Shown here piece after piece: positions 53,917-62,122 of a stretch of DNA of 64,000 nt. The translations under genes and the position numbers were made by a program. Origin of the DNA: Achromobacter kerstersii (lineage in GTDB: Bacteria; Pseudomonadota; Gammaproteobacteria; Burkholderiales; Burkholderiaceae_B); the NCBI RefSeq assembly GCF_902859595.1, contig NZ_CADIJQ010000004.1:186001-250000 (forward strand), read 5' to 3'. Positions within the stretch are counted from its first letter, which is position 1; each line of letters opens with the position of its first letter. Below the pieces are notes generated by a model that had not been told where the DNA came from, searched no databases, and saw only the letters and a program-made list of their open reading frames with translations.

Positions 53917-54600
53917 ATGTCCGCCTCTCCCCTTGCCTCCGAATTGACGCTGCCCGCTCCGGTGCTGCTGGTGGAGGACGAACCGCTGGTCTGCCGCCGG
54001 CTAGAAGGGCTGCTGCTGCAGCTGGGCTATCAGGCTGACGCCTTGATCTTCGCGGGTTCGCTGGCCGAAGCGCGCGCCTGCCTGGCCAGCCAGCCGGTCG
54101 CCTTGGCGCTGGTCGACCTGGGGCTGCCCGACGGCAGCGGCATCGAACTCATCGCCGACATGCACGCCGCCGACCCCGGCTTGGCCATCCTGGTCATTTC
54201 CGCCTGGTGCACCGAAGACGCCATCCTGGCCGCGCTGCGGGCCGGCGCCACGGGGTATGTGTTGAAGGAACGCGACGACATGGAGGTCTCGCTGTCGCTG
54301 CGCAGCGTGCTGCGCGGCGGTGCCCCTATCGACCCCTTCGTGGCCCGCCGCATCATCGACGAGTTGCGGCCCCGGCCCACGGAGCAGACTGGCACGGCAA
54401 GCGGTGAGATACTTAGCCCCCGCGAAAGCCAGATTCTTCGTCTGGTGGCTGAAGGTCTGGCCAACCGCGAAATCGCCGAACAGCTGTTCCTGTCGCGCTA
54501 CACCGTCGAATGCCACATCAAGCACATCTACCGCAAACTGGCTGTCTCCTCGCGCACGCGAGCGATCCACGCCGCGCGTACGCGTGGCTTGCTGGACTAA
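53917..54600 (+). CDS. NarL/LuxR-family response regulator
   Basis: A 227-residue two-component regulator. The receiver has VLLVEDEPLV and Asp67 in LALVDLGLPDGSG, with Lys in GYVLKERDD. The C-terminal helix-turn-helix reads LSPRESQILRLVAEGLANRE and FLSRYTVECHIKHIYRKL. It is followed at once by two sensor kinases, so a shared pathway is likely. The C terminus (RTRGLLD, stop) is the first of three in-frame copies of a 27-bp repeat. Confidence 0.93.
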   Translation: MSASPLASELTLPAPVLLVEDEPLVCRRLEGLLLQLGYQADALIFAGSLAEARACLASQPVALALVDLGLPDGSGIELIADMHAADPGLAILVISAWCTEDAILAALRAGATGYVLKERDDMEVSLSLRSVLRGGAPIDPFVARRIIDELRPRPTEQTGTASGEILSPRESQILRLVAEGLANREIAEQLFLSRYTVECHIKHIYRKLAVSSRTRAIHAARTRGLLD

Positions 54601-56555
54601 GCGCAACAACGCGGTTTGCTGGACGATGCGCTACTGCGTGGCTTGCTGGACTGAAATGGTGGCTGGCCTGCTGGCTGGTGTTGTGCGTGGCACCGGCCTT
54701 TGCTTCCGCTTCAAGCCCCGCCTCAGCGCCCACACTTGATCCCACTTCCGCCGCCTGCACCGTTCAGGTGCTGTCGGTCTCGGCTGCAAAGCCCGCCCCC
54801 GATGGCGGCCGGCCGCCTTCCGCCGACTGGGTGCCGGTCACGTTACCGGACGACTGGAACCTGCGCTGGCCTGGCTATAGCGGATCGGTCTGGTATCGCA
54901 TCGACTGGCAGCAGGCCTGCGCGGGCGGCCGCCCCGGCCCCGTCGGCCTGACGCTGAAATCGGTTGTGATGGCGGGTGAAGTCTTCGTGAACGATGACTT
55001 GATCTGGAGCGACCCTCAGCTGGTGGAACCGCTGACGCGCAGCTGGAACATGCCGCGTTACTGGCGCCTGCCAGACAGCATCGTGCGCGACGGCGTAAAC
55101 ACGTTGTGGGTGCGCGTGACGGGCCTTGCGCAGCAGACGCCCGGTCTGGGCCCGGTGTATCTGGGCGATGCACGCGCCATGCAGGCCATTCAGGAAGATT
55201 TGTGGTGGCGCAACCGTTCGCTGTTCATCCTGAACGTGATTGTTTCGAGCGTGTTGGGCGGGTTGTTCTTCTGCATCTGGGTGGTCCGGCGCGAACAGAC
55301 GACCTATGGCTGGTACGCGCTGATGTCACTGTTCTGGGTGCTGTTCATCTGCAATGTGCTGTTGACCAGCCCCTGGCCCTTTCCGGACACGCTGTCGCTG
55401 GCGCGCGCCAACATCATGGCGCTGGTGATGTACGTGCCGTGTTTCTGCCTGTTTACCTGGCGCTTTGGCGAACAACGGTTGCCGCGCATCGAACGGGCGC
55501 TGTGGGTGCTGACCGCAGCGCTGCTGGTCATGATGGTGGTCACGCCCGACGACGCGCTGCCCACCGCGCTAAGCGTAGGCGTGCTCGTGCCCGCCGCCAT
55601 CTTCCTGATCAACTGCCTGCAATTTCCCGTGCATGCGTGGCGGACGCGCCGCCCCGAACACATCATGCTGGCCACCTGCCTGCTGGTGTTTTTTGTGCTC
55701 TGCCTGCACGATCTGCTGCAGATGCTGAACCTGACCGCTCCGAGCCAGTCCTCCACGCCCTACTCCAGCGTCGTGGTCACGCTGTGCATGTCGGCCATCC
55801 TGGGCTTGCGCCACGCGCGCAACGTGCGGCAAATCGAACGCTTCAACCAGGAGCTGGCCGACGCCATCTTCCAGGCGCGCCATGAACTGGCCACCACGCT
55901 GGAACGCGAACACACGCTGGCCATGGCCAACACGCGCCTGCACGAACGGCTGCAAATTGCGCACGACCTGCATGACGGGCTGGGCGGCTCGCTGGTGCGC
56001 ATGATGGCCATGGTGGAGCAGGCCGACCGGCCGTTGCAAGGCCAACAATTCCTGTCCATGTTGAAGCTGCTGCGCGATGACTTGCGCCAGACCATCGACA
56101 GCGGTTCCAGCGCAGGCGTCAAGGTGCCGGCGACGCCGCAGGAATGGGCCGCGCCCCTGCGCCACCGTTTCGTGCAGCTGTTCGACGAGCTCGACCTGGA
56201 TTCCCGCTGGCAATTCCCGCCGCAATGGCGCACGCCCCCGAATCCGCTGCAATGCCTGGCGTTGACGCGCCTGGTGGAAGAAGCGCTGACCAACGTCGTC
56301 AAGCACAGCCGCGCCCGCCGCGTGGCGCTGCACCTGCATCAACCCGAACCCGACCGCCTGGAACTGCGCATTGAAGACGATGGCGCGGGCTTCGATGTGG
56401 CGGCGGTGCGGCAGGCGGGCGTCAGCGTGGGCATGCGCAGCATGCACGCCCGCATCGCTCGCGTACACGGCACGCTGGACATCGTGTCGGCGCCGGGCCG
56501 GACGGTACTGACCGCCGTATTGCAACTGCGTCCCGCCGCAGCGCAATCGGCCTGA
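54510..56555 (+). CDS. Sensor histidine kinase with 7TM-type module
   Basis: A HisKA_3-type sensor kinase. An exported N-terminal domain, WVPVTLPDDWNLRWPGYSGS with FVNDDLIWSD, resembles the jelly-roll sensor of 7TMR-DISM proteins. About seven membrane helices follow, then a coiled segment, the phospho-His in LQIAHDLHDGLGGSLVRMM and an ATPase domain (EALTNVVKHSRA, EDDGAGFD). The start is a problem: the only upstream ATG in frame, at 54510, lies inside the regulator gene. A signal-peptide-like LKWWLACWLVLCVAPAFASA starts near 54650 without a standard start. The true start may have been displaced by the repeat there. Confidence 0.8.
   Translation: MPHQAHLPQTGCLLAHASDPRRAYAWLAGLSATTRFAGRCATAWLAGLKWWLACWLVLCVAPAFASASSPASAPTLDPTSAACTVQVLSVSAAKPAPDGGRPPSADWVPVTLPDDWNLRWPGYSGSVWYRIDWQQACAGGRPGPVGLTLKSVVMAGEVFVNDDLIWSDPQLVEPLTRSWNMPRYWRLPDSIVRDGVNTLWVRVTGLAQQTPGLGPVYLGDARAMQAIQEDLWWRNRSLFILNVIVSSVLGGLFFCIWVVRREQTTYGWYALMSLFWVLFICNVLLTSPWPFPDTLSLARANIMALVMYVPCFCLFTWRFGEQRLPRIERALWVLTAALLVMMVVTPDDALPTALSVGVLVPAAIFLINCLQFPVHAWRTRRPEHIMLATCLLVFFVLCLHDLLQMLNLTAPSQSSTPYSSVVVTLCMSAILGLRHARNVRQIERFNQELADAIFQARHELATTLEREHTLAMANTRLHERLQIAHDLHDGLGGSLVRMMAMVEQADRPLQGQQFLSMLKLLRDDLRQTIDSGSSAGVKVPATPQEWAAPLRHRFVQLFDELDLDSRWQFPPQWRTPPNPLQCLALTRLVEEALTNVVKHSRARRVALHLHQPEPDRLELRIEDDGAGFDVAAVRQAGVSVGMRSMHARIARVHGTLDIVSAPGRTVLTAVLQLRPAAAQSA
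54583..54654 (+). repeat. 27-bp tandem repeat across the regulator stop codon
   Basis: Three copies begin at 54583, 54610 and 54637, each encoding RGLLD in the regulator frame. The first ends in the real stop (TAA), the second reads on and the third ends in TGA. The array overlaps the region where the downstream kinase should start. Confidence 0.88.
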
Positions 56556-56573
56556 ACGGAGCCCCATAGACCT

Positions 56574-58379
56574 GTGCAGACCGACCTCGGCTCGTCTTCT
56601 TCCGCGCCCCCGCCCGCCTCAACCTACGGCGCCCGCATCTTGCAGGTGCAGATTGATGCGCTGCGCCGAAGCTTTCCCTTTGCGCTGGCGGGCTCGCTGA
56701 TCACCGCCTGCTTTTCGGCCTATGCACTGCACGACGTACTGCCCTTGCACGAAGTGCTGTGGTGGATCGGCGCCACGCTGGCCGTCGGCATCCTGCGCAC
56801 GGCGGCTGTGATCGCCTACGACCGCCACCGCACCGACCCCACGGCCGCGGCGCGCTGGGTGCGGCGCATGCTGATCGGCAACCTGTGCTCGGGCATCCTC
56901 TGGGGCCTGCCGTTTGCGTACTGGACCTTCTTCGTCCCGCTGGAATATCAGCTGTTCTTCATTGTGCTGTTGTTTGGCCTGGGCACGGGCGCCATCTATT
57001 CGAACTACATGCTGCTGCCGGTCATGTACGCATTCGAGATCCCCGCCTTTGCGCCCATGTTCATTGCGCTGGCGGTGCAGCCGTCGGCCATCCACCTGGC
57101 GTTGGTGACGAGCGGGCTGGCGTATCTGGTCGCCACGCTGGCCTTCATCCATCGCATGAATCGCACGCACCTGGACGCGTTGCGGCTGGGCTACGAAAAC
57201 CTGGCGCTGCTGGATCAGGTGCGGCAAGAAAAGACCGCAGCCGAACGCAGCGACCTGGAAAAATCCCGGTTCCTGGCCGCCGCCAGCCACGATCTGCGCC
57301 AGCCCGTGCACGCCGTCAATCTGTTTCTGGGCCTGCTGACGAGCGAGCCGTTGTCGCGCCACGGCCGCTATCTGGTGGACAACATCGCCAGCGCAATTTC
57401 CGCGATGGGCCATCTGTTTGACGCGCTGTTGAACCTGTCGCGGCTGGACGCAGGGGTGATTGAAGCGCGCCGGGAAGCGTTTCCTTTGAACCCGCTGCTG
57501 GATCAGCTGCGCGCGGAATATGCGCCGCAAGCCCGCGAAAAAGGCATGTCGCTGCGCGTGCGCGGCAGCGCGGCCTATGTGTGGTCAGACCCGGTGCTGC
57601 TGGAACGCGTGCTGCGCAACCTGATCAGCAACGCCATCACGCATGCGTCCGGCAGCCGCGTGCTGGTCGGCTGCCGCCGCGTGGCCGGCCAGTTGCGGCT
57701 GGAGGTGTGGGACAACGGCAAAGGCATCCCCAACGCGGAACGTGAACGCGTGTTCTGGGAATTCCATCAGCTGGGTAACCCCGAGCGCGACCGCAGCAAG
57801 GGCCTGGGGCTGGGGCTGGCCATCGTGCGCCGCACCGCGCGGCTGCTGGGCCATGCGCTGGCGATGCGCTCTGAAGACGGCCAGGGCACCGTGTTCACGG
57901 TGACTGTGCCGCTTGCCAACGCCGATCAGGCCGGCGTGCCGGACGCGGCCACATTGCCCGCCCACCCGCACGTGGAAGGCGACGGCGCCAGCCTGCACGG
58001 CCAACTGGCGCTGCTGGTGGACGACGATGCGCAGAACCTTGCCGGCCTGACGATGTTGTTCGAAAGCTGGGGCTGCCGCGTCATTGCCGCCACCAGCGGC
58101 AACGCCTTGTTCGATAGCGTGCTGCCGCTGGCCGAACGCCCGGCGCTGATCGTCAGCGACTACCGCTTGCGCGACCACGAAACCGGCATCCACGTCATCG
58201 AGCGGCTGCGCGAGGAATACAACGACCCGGAGCTGCCTGCGCTGCTGGTCAGCGGCGACACCGACCCGGCGCGCCTTGCCGAAGCCGCCGCGCGCGGCAT
58301 TCCGCTGCTGCACAAGCCGGTCTCCGTGCCGGCATTGCGTGAGCGCGTGGCCAGCCTGTTGCAGGCCGCACGCACGTAG
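56574..58379 (+). CDS. Hybrid sensor histidine kinase with C-terminal receiver
   Basis: A 601-residue kinase with about six membrane helices in the first 200 residues. HisKA is AASHDLRQPVHAVNLFLGLL (His239), with ATPase motifs NLISNAITHASG, DNGKGI and GLGLGLAIVRR. A C-terminal receiver has Asp529 in LIVSDYRLRDHETG and Lys in LLHKPV. The SHDLRQPxHA motif marks a family often found with NarL-type regulators. It lies 18 bases after the previous kinase, suggesting a three-gene regulator-kinase-kinase operon. The start is GTG. Confidence 0.9.
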   Translation: MQTDLGSSSSAPPPASTYGARILQVQIDALRRSFPFALAGSLITACFSAYALHDVLPLHEVLWWIGATLAVGILRTAAVIAYDRHRTDPTAAARWVRRMLIGNLCSGILWGLPFAYWTFFVPLEYQLFFIVLLFGLGTGAIYSNYMLLPVMYAFEIPAFAPMFIALAVQPSAIHLALVTSGLAYLVATLAFIHRMNRTHLDALRLGYENLALLDQVRQEKTAAERSDLEKSRFLAAASHDLRQPVHAVNLFLGLLTSEPLSRHGRYLVDNIASAISAMGHLFDALLNLSRLDAGVIEARREAFPLNPLLDQLRAEYAPQAREKGMSLRVRGSAAYVWSDPVLLERVLRNLISNAITHASGSRVLVGCRRVAGQLRLEVWDNGKGIPNAERERVFWEFHQLGNPERDRSKGLGLGLAIVRRTARLLGHALAMRSEDGQGTVFTVTVPLANADQAGVPDAATLPAHPHVEGDGASLHGQLALLVDDDAQNLAGLTMLFESWGCRVIAATSGNALFDSVLPLAERPALIVSDYRLRDHETGIHVIERLREEYNDPELPALLVSGDTDPARLAEAAARGIPLLHKPVSVPALRERVASLLQAART

Positions 58380-58385
58380 TGGAGG

Positions 58386-58430
58386 TGTGCAGAGAAGGGG
58401 GGTGCAAAGAAGGGGGGTGCAAAGAAGGCG
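58386..58430. repeat. 15-bp tandem repeat after hybrid-kinase gene
   Basis: Three 15-bp units (GGTGCAAAGAAGGGG and variants) lie six bases after the stop codon of the hybrid kinase and before the convergent membrane protein gene. Confidence 0.88.
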
Positions 58431-58443
58431 CGCGCCAAGCAGA

Positions 58444-59472
58444 TCACCTGTCTAGCGGCCGTTGACTGGCCCGCTCCGCTGGCGCACGCAGCGCCACGCG
58501 CAAACACCCGTAGGCGATGGACGCCAACAACAGCACGCCGAAGATTTCGATGGCCACGTTGACGGAAAACCAGACGGGTTCTTCCGCCACGCGCGCGACG
58601 TTCGTACTATGCGAAAAGCGGCTGCCACTGGTGACCAGGCGCCCGCTGAACAAGCCGCTTAACACCGCAAGCACGTTGTTGACCGCCACCAGGCCGAAGA
58701 ACACGCCGACCAGACCCAGCGTGACACGCAGCGGCATCGAGATCGGCGGCGGCTCGGACGCCAATGCGGATTCGGCCGATGGCGGCAACGCCTGGTGCTT
58801 CGTGGTCTGCGTGCGGGATTTTCCGGCAACCATTCCGGGGGATTTTCCGCGCGGCTTCTGCTTTTGCATCAGCTGTTGCCACGCCGCCGGGTCCGCAACC
58901 GCCTCCGGCCAGGGCTTGCCGAAATAGTCCGACAGCGCGGCAAGATAATCATCGGCCCGCTTCGACCCGGGCTTGAGCAGCCCCGATTGAAAACTAAGCG
59001 GGTGCGGCTCGCCGTGCTGATCCACCAGCACCGGCTCAAGATGAACCTGCTCGCCAGCCTTGCCCCGCCGCAAGAACAGACCGCGCACGCCTTCCAGCGA
59101 AAACGTATCGGCAACGCGCCGGCGCAGGCCAAAGACATTTCGGGTGATCCGCCAGCCGCGTTGGTCCGGCTGCGACAGCAACAACGATTCACGCACCGGC
59201 CACAACCACAGGCCCGCAGGCCCCGCAATGCTCAGCATGGCCAGGCCCAGCATCGCAATGGCTTGCGCCAGGGCGGGCTTGCCATTCAGATTGGCAAAGG
59301 GATGGCTGCCCGCCAACAGGTCAGCGGCAAAACCCGCCGGTATGCCCATCAGCGTCACACAGACGATGACCAGCAGCGCGATCATGGGCCGTTGCCGCAG
59401 GTGCACGCGCATCACACCCGGGGCGGGCGCATCGATTCGATAAGAGATCAGCGTGTCGGTCATCGAAGACAA
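58444..59472 (-). CDS. Membrane protein of unknown function
   Basis: A 342-residue protein with two N-terminal membrane helices (PMIALLVIVCVTLMGIPAGF and ALAQAIAMLGLAMLSIAGPAGLWLW), a soluble middle part rich in Arg and Lys, and two C-terminal helices (RVTLGLVGVFFGLVAVNNVLAVL and VAIEIFGVLLLASIAYGCL). No family motif was recognised. It is divergent from two small membrane protein genes of similar style. The start may be the first ATG or the one three codons later. Confidence 0.65.
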   Translation of the reverse strand: MSSMTDTLISYRIDAPAPGVMRVHLRQRPMIALLVIVCVTLMGIPAGFAADLLAGSHPFANLNGKPALAQAIAMLGLAMLSIAGPAGLWLWPVRESLLLSQPDQRGWRITRNVFGLRRRVADTFSLEGVRGLFLRRGKAGEQVHLEPVLVDQHGEPHPLSFQSGLLKPGSKRADDYLAALSDYFGKPWPEAVADPAAWQQLMQKQKPRGKSPGMVAGKSRTQTTKHQALPPSAESALASEPPPISMPLRVTLGLVGVFFGLVAVNNVLAVLSGLFSGRLVTSGSRFSHSTNVARVAEEPVWFSVNVAIEIFGVLLLASIAYGCLRVALRAPAERASQRPLDR

Positions 59473-59581
59473 AGCCGGTTCGGCGCAATCGGAAACCCTG
59501 TTTTTACACTAGTTCAGGTGACCTGATTTTGGCGCTGCACGCATTACACTCAAGCTCTTTTCCTACAGACAGGCCGCCCCT

Positions 59582-60121
59582 TTGCGCGCATCCGCTGACA
59601 TCATAGAAGGCCCCATCGACAAACTGCGCGTGGCGGTGCCCGCCATTCGCGGCAATGTTCACTTGCGCGTGAACGGTGTGCCCGTGTTTGGCGTCATCCA
59701 GGAAGCGCCCGTGGTCCATACGCTGCGCCGGGTGCACGAAACAGGCCGGCCGGCGTTTGTTGGCGTCATTCAGGATGAACATGGCAAGCGCCATTTCAGC
59801 TGGCTGATCACGCCGCAAGGCCCTGGCGTGCCGCCGCGTTATTACCGCGACGAGTGGCGCCGTGGCGGCCGTCAGATCGGTATCGGGGCGCTTGTCACCG
59901 CGGTTGCGCTGGCAAGCGCGTGGCTGCTGGGCGTGTCTTCGTTTCCGCGCACCTTGCTGATGACGCTGGCGCTGGCGGTGGCGCTGGTCGCGCTGCTGTT
60001 GTCGGGCCTGACCGCCTATGGCCTGTGGAGCGCCCTGCGCCATCGCCGCGCCATTTTGCAAAGCGAAGCGCAATACCGTCAATGCGCGCAGACCTATTCG
60101 CCAGGAAGCCATGTCCGCTGA
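59582..60121 (+). CDS. Small membrane protein, unknown (pair member 1)
   Basis: A 179-residue protein with an N-terminal soluble domain (IEGPIDKLRVAVPAIRGNVH, then FGVIQEAPVVHTLRRVHETG) and two C-terminal membrane helices (GIGALVTAVALASAWLLGV and LLMTLALAVALVALLLSGL). Its plan matches that of the next gene, which it overlaps by 11 bases. The start is a TTG at 59582, the only candidate before the domain. The family is not recognised with certainty; proteins like this are sometimes labelled putative type VI effectors, without evidence here. Confidence 0.6.
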   Translation: MRASADIIEGPIDKLRVAVPAIRGNVHLRVNGVPVFGVIQEAPVVHTLRRVHETGRPAFVGVIQDEHGKRHFSWLITPQGPGVPPRYYRDEWRRGGRQIGIGALVTAVALASAWLLGVSSFPRTLLMTLALAVALVALLLSGLTAYGLWSALRHRRAILQSEAQYRQCAQTYSPGSHVR

Positions 60122-60758
60122 CCTGCCGTCCATCCAACGCATCAGCGGCACGCTGCATGCCTTGACGCACGAGGCGCACGTCGGCGCCAACAAACGGCCC
60201 AGCTACGGCATCTACCGCTTTTTGATCGGGCATCAGCCCTATGTGATGTACGCGGGCGAGAACTTTGGCAATGCGTTGCCTTTTCTGGCCGAAGGCGACC
60301 AGGTCGACATCGCCGCACACGACGCGCCGCTTGCCAGCGACGATCCGCACCGGCTCGTCTATGCGATGCGCAATCTGGAAGACGACCGGGTCTATGTCAG
60401 CCACCGTGTCTTCCGATTCATGCATACCGACATCGGACCGGTGGGCGTGGGGCCGGGCCAGCGCACGCCGATGCTGAAACTGATCGGCTGGCTGCTGCTG
60501 ATTACGTGGCTAATCTTCGTGGGCATCGTCTACACCACAGGCACGCCGCAGACGCTGGCGGAACTGCCCGAACTGGCCACCGTCATTGGCGGCGGCATGC
60601 TGATCGTGTGGCTCGTCTTCGCCCTGCCCTTGCTGTTCCTGGACACCCGCTGGCGGCTGGGCAAGCCCACGCGGCGCCAGCGCATCCTGGACCGCGTGTA
60701 CGCCACCTTGAACCTGGGCACGCCGTTCGCGCCCACTGCGCGCATCGAAGAACTGTAG
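60111..60758 (+). CDS. Small membrane protein, unknown (pair member 2)
   Basis: A 215-residue protein with an N-terminal domain starting ISGTLHALTHEAHVG and including YRFLIGHQPYVMYAGENFG, then two membrane helices (MLKLIGWLLLITWLIFVGIVY and IGGGMLIVWLVFALPLLFL). The C-terminal tail is basic. Layout and N-terminal pattern parallel the overlapping upstream gene, so the two are probably diverged paralogues acting together. CAGGAAGCC precedes the ATG at 60111. Function is unknown. Confidence 0.65.
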   Translation: MSADLPSIQRISGTLHALTHEAHVGANKRPSYGIYRFLIGHQPYVMYAGENFGNALPFLAEGDQVDIAAHDAPLASDDPHRLVYAMRNLEDDRVYVSHRVFRFMHTDIGPVGVGPGQRTPMLKLIGWLLLITWLIFVGIVYTTGTPQTLAELPELATVIGGGMLIVWLVFALPLLFLDTRWRLGKPTRRQRILDRVYATLNLGTPFAPTARIEEL

Positions 60759-60891
60759 ACGTTCAGAAGTCGAACAGCGCTGGCAACGGCATCTGGGCCT
60801 ATGCCAGCCGCCTCGCCAGCATCGCAAACGACGGGACGGACGCGCGGATTTCAGCTGCGCACCGCGGCCTGGCTTGCCGCCAGGTGCAGCA

Positions 60892-60936
60892 CCCTGCGGC
60901 GTCTACCCCTGCGGTGTCAGCCCCTGCGGTGTCAGC
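60892..60936. repeat. 15-bp tandem repeat spanning the DyP stop codon
   Basis: Three 15-bp units (CCCTGCGGTGTCAGC and a variant). The third contains the stop codon of the DyP peroxidase (read TGA on the minus strand, 60932-60934). In-frame stops also occur in the other two units, giving three successive stop codons. Confidence 0.9.
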
Positions 60937-61939
60937 CCGCATCCACGGCGGGCGCCGCGGCGGCTGCCGGCGCCGCTTCCGATTGAGTTGCGGCGGCCTC
61001 GCGCCCCGCCAGTTCTTCCAGCAGATCCGCCGACGGCACAAAAAACAGGCTGCCCGTCACCGCGCGGCTGTAGTCCAGCAGGCGGTCGTAGTTGCCGGCG
61101 GGGCGGCCCACGAACATGTTTTCAAGCATCTGTTCGATCGGGGCGGGGTTGCGCGCGTAGCCGATGAAGTACGTGCCGAATTCGCCCATGCCCGCGCGGC
61201 CAAAGGGCATGTTGTCGCGCAGGATCTTCACTTCTTCGCCGTTCTCTTCCAGCGTGGTCAGCGCGCTGTGAGACGACGCGGGTTTGATGTCGTCGTCCAG
61301 TTCCACGTTCGACAGCTTGTGGCGGCCGATGATGCCTTCCTGGCTTTCGACGCTAAGCGAATTCCAGCCCGCCATGTCGTGCAAGTACTTCTGCACAAGC
61401 ACGTAGCTGCCGCCGGTAAAGCCGGGGTCTTCATCGCCGATCATCGTGAAGTGGACGGCCTCGCGCCCTTCGGGGTTCTCGGTGCCATCCACAAAACCGA
61501 TGATGGCGCGGCGGTCAAAGTAGCGAAAGCCATGCGTCTCGTCGACGACAGTCACCGCATCGCCCAGGCCATTCATCAGCAAGGTGGCCAGTTCAAAGCA
61601 CATGTCCATGGATTCGGCGCGGATGTGCAGCAGGATGTCGCCCGGGGTGGACACCGCTTGACGCGTGCCTTCGCCGAACACCCGGAACGGATGCAGCGCG
61701 GCGGGCCGCGGCTGCCCGAACAGCGTGTCCCATGCCTGGGAGCCGAATGCGCAAATACAGGACAGGTTTTCCGACGGCGAACGCGTGCTGACCGTGCGGG
61801 TCAGCGTGGCGACGTCTTCACACCACGCGCGCACCGTGGCGGCCGCGTCGGCGCCCGGGTTGAGCGTGGCGACGAGAAAGATCGCGTGGCGCGTGTTGGG
61901 GCTGTGGACGGCTTGGGGTTCAGGCGGGAAGTCGGACAT
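60932..61939 (-). CDS. Dyp-type heme peroxidase
   Basis: A 335-residue dye-decolourising peroxidase of the YfeX-like class. The key motif GFVDGTENP gives the catalytic Asp151. The heme-ligand His is probably His224 in SSHSAL, and the distal Arg is Arg241 in ILRDNMPFG. No signal peptide is visible, so it acts in the cytoplasm or in an encapsulin; no encapsulin gene is near. The C terminus is an Ala/Pro-rich tail after SLFFVPSADLLEELAG. The gene end merges into a stop-spanning repeat. Confidence 0.93.
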   Translation of the reverse strand: MSDFPPEPQAVHSPNTRHAIFLVATLNPGADAAATVRAWCEDVATLTRTVSTRSPSENLSCICAFGSQAWDTLFGQPRPAALHPFRVFGEGTRQAVSTPGDILLHIRAESMDMCFELATLLMNGLGDAVTVVDETHGFRYFDRRAIIGFVDGTENPEGREAVHFTMIGDEDPGFTGGSYVLVQKYLHDMAGWNSLSVESQEGIIGRHKLSNVELDDDIKPASSHSALTTLEENGEEVKILRDNMPFGRAGMGEFGTYFIGYARNPAPIEQMLENMFVGRPAGNYDRLLDYSRAVTGSLFFVPSADLLEELAGREAAATQSEAAPAAAAAPAVDAG

Positions 61940-62022
61940 GGGGGCTAAGGCTCAAGACGTGTTGACGGATGACAGGCGGAAATTGTATCCGCCTGTCCGT
62001 GTTTGCCAACGGCCCTGGCCTG

Positions 62023-62086
62023 TGCCTGTACCCTGGCCTGTGCCCTGTGCCCTGTGCCCTGTGCCTATGCCTATGCCTTCCCCTCC
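62023..62086. repeat. 7-bp CCTGTGC-type tandem repeat
   Basis: Roughly eight units of CCTGTGC, with degenerate flanks, lie between the DyP start and the stop of the MipA/OmpV gene, about 35 bases beyond the latter. No coding meaning is seen. Confidence 0.8.
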
Positions 62087-62122
62087 CCGCCGGCTTCCCG
62101 GCATTCGCCTGTACGCCGGATC

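Noticed and set aside
3406..62086. CRISPR arrays, suggested by the many repeats.
   Set aside because: Units are 7-27 bp, directly adjacent and without unique spacers; no cas gene is present.
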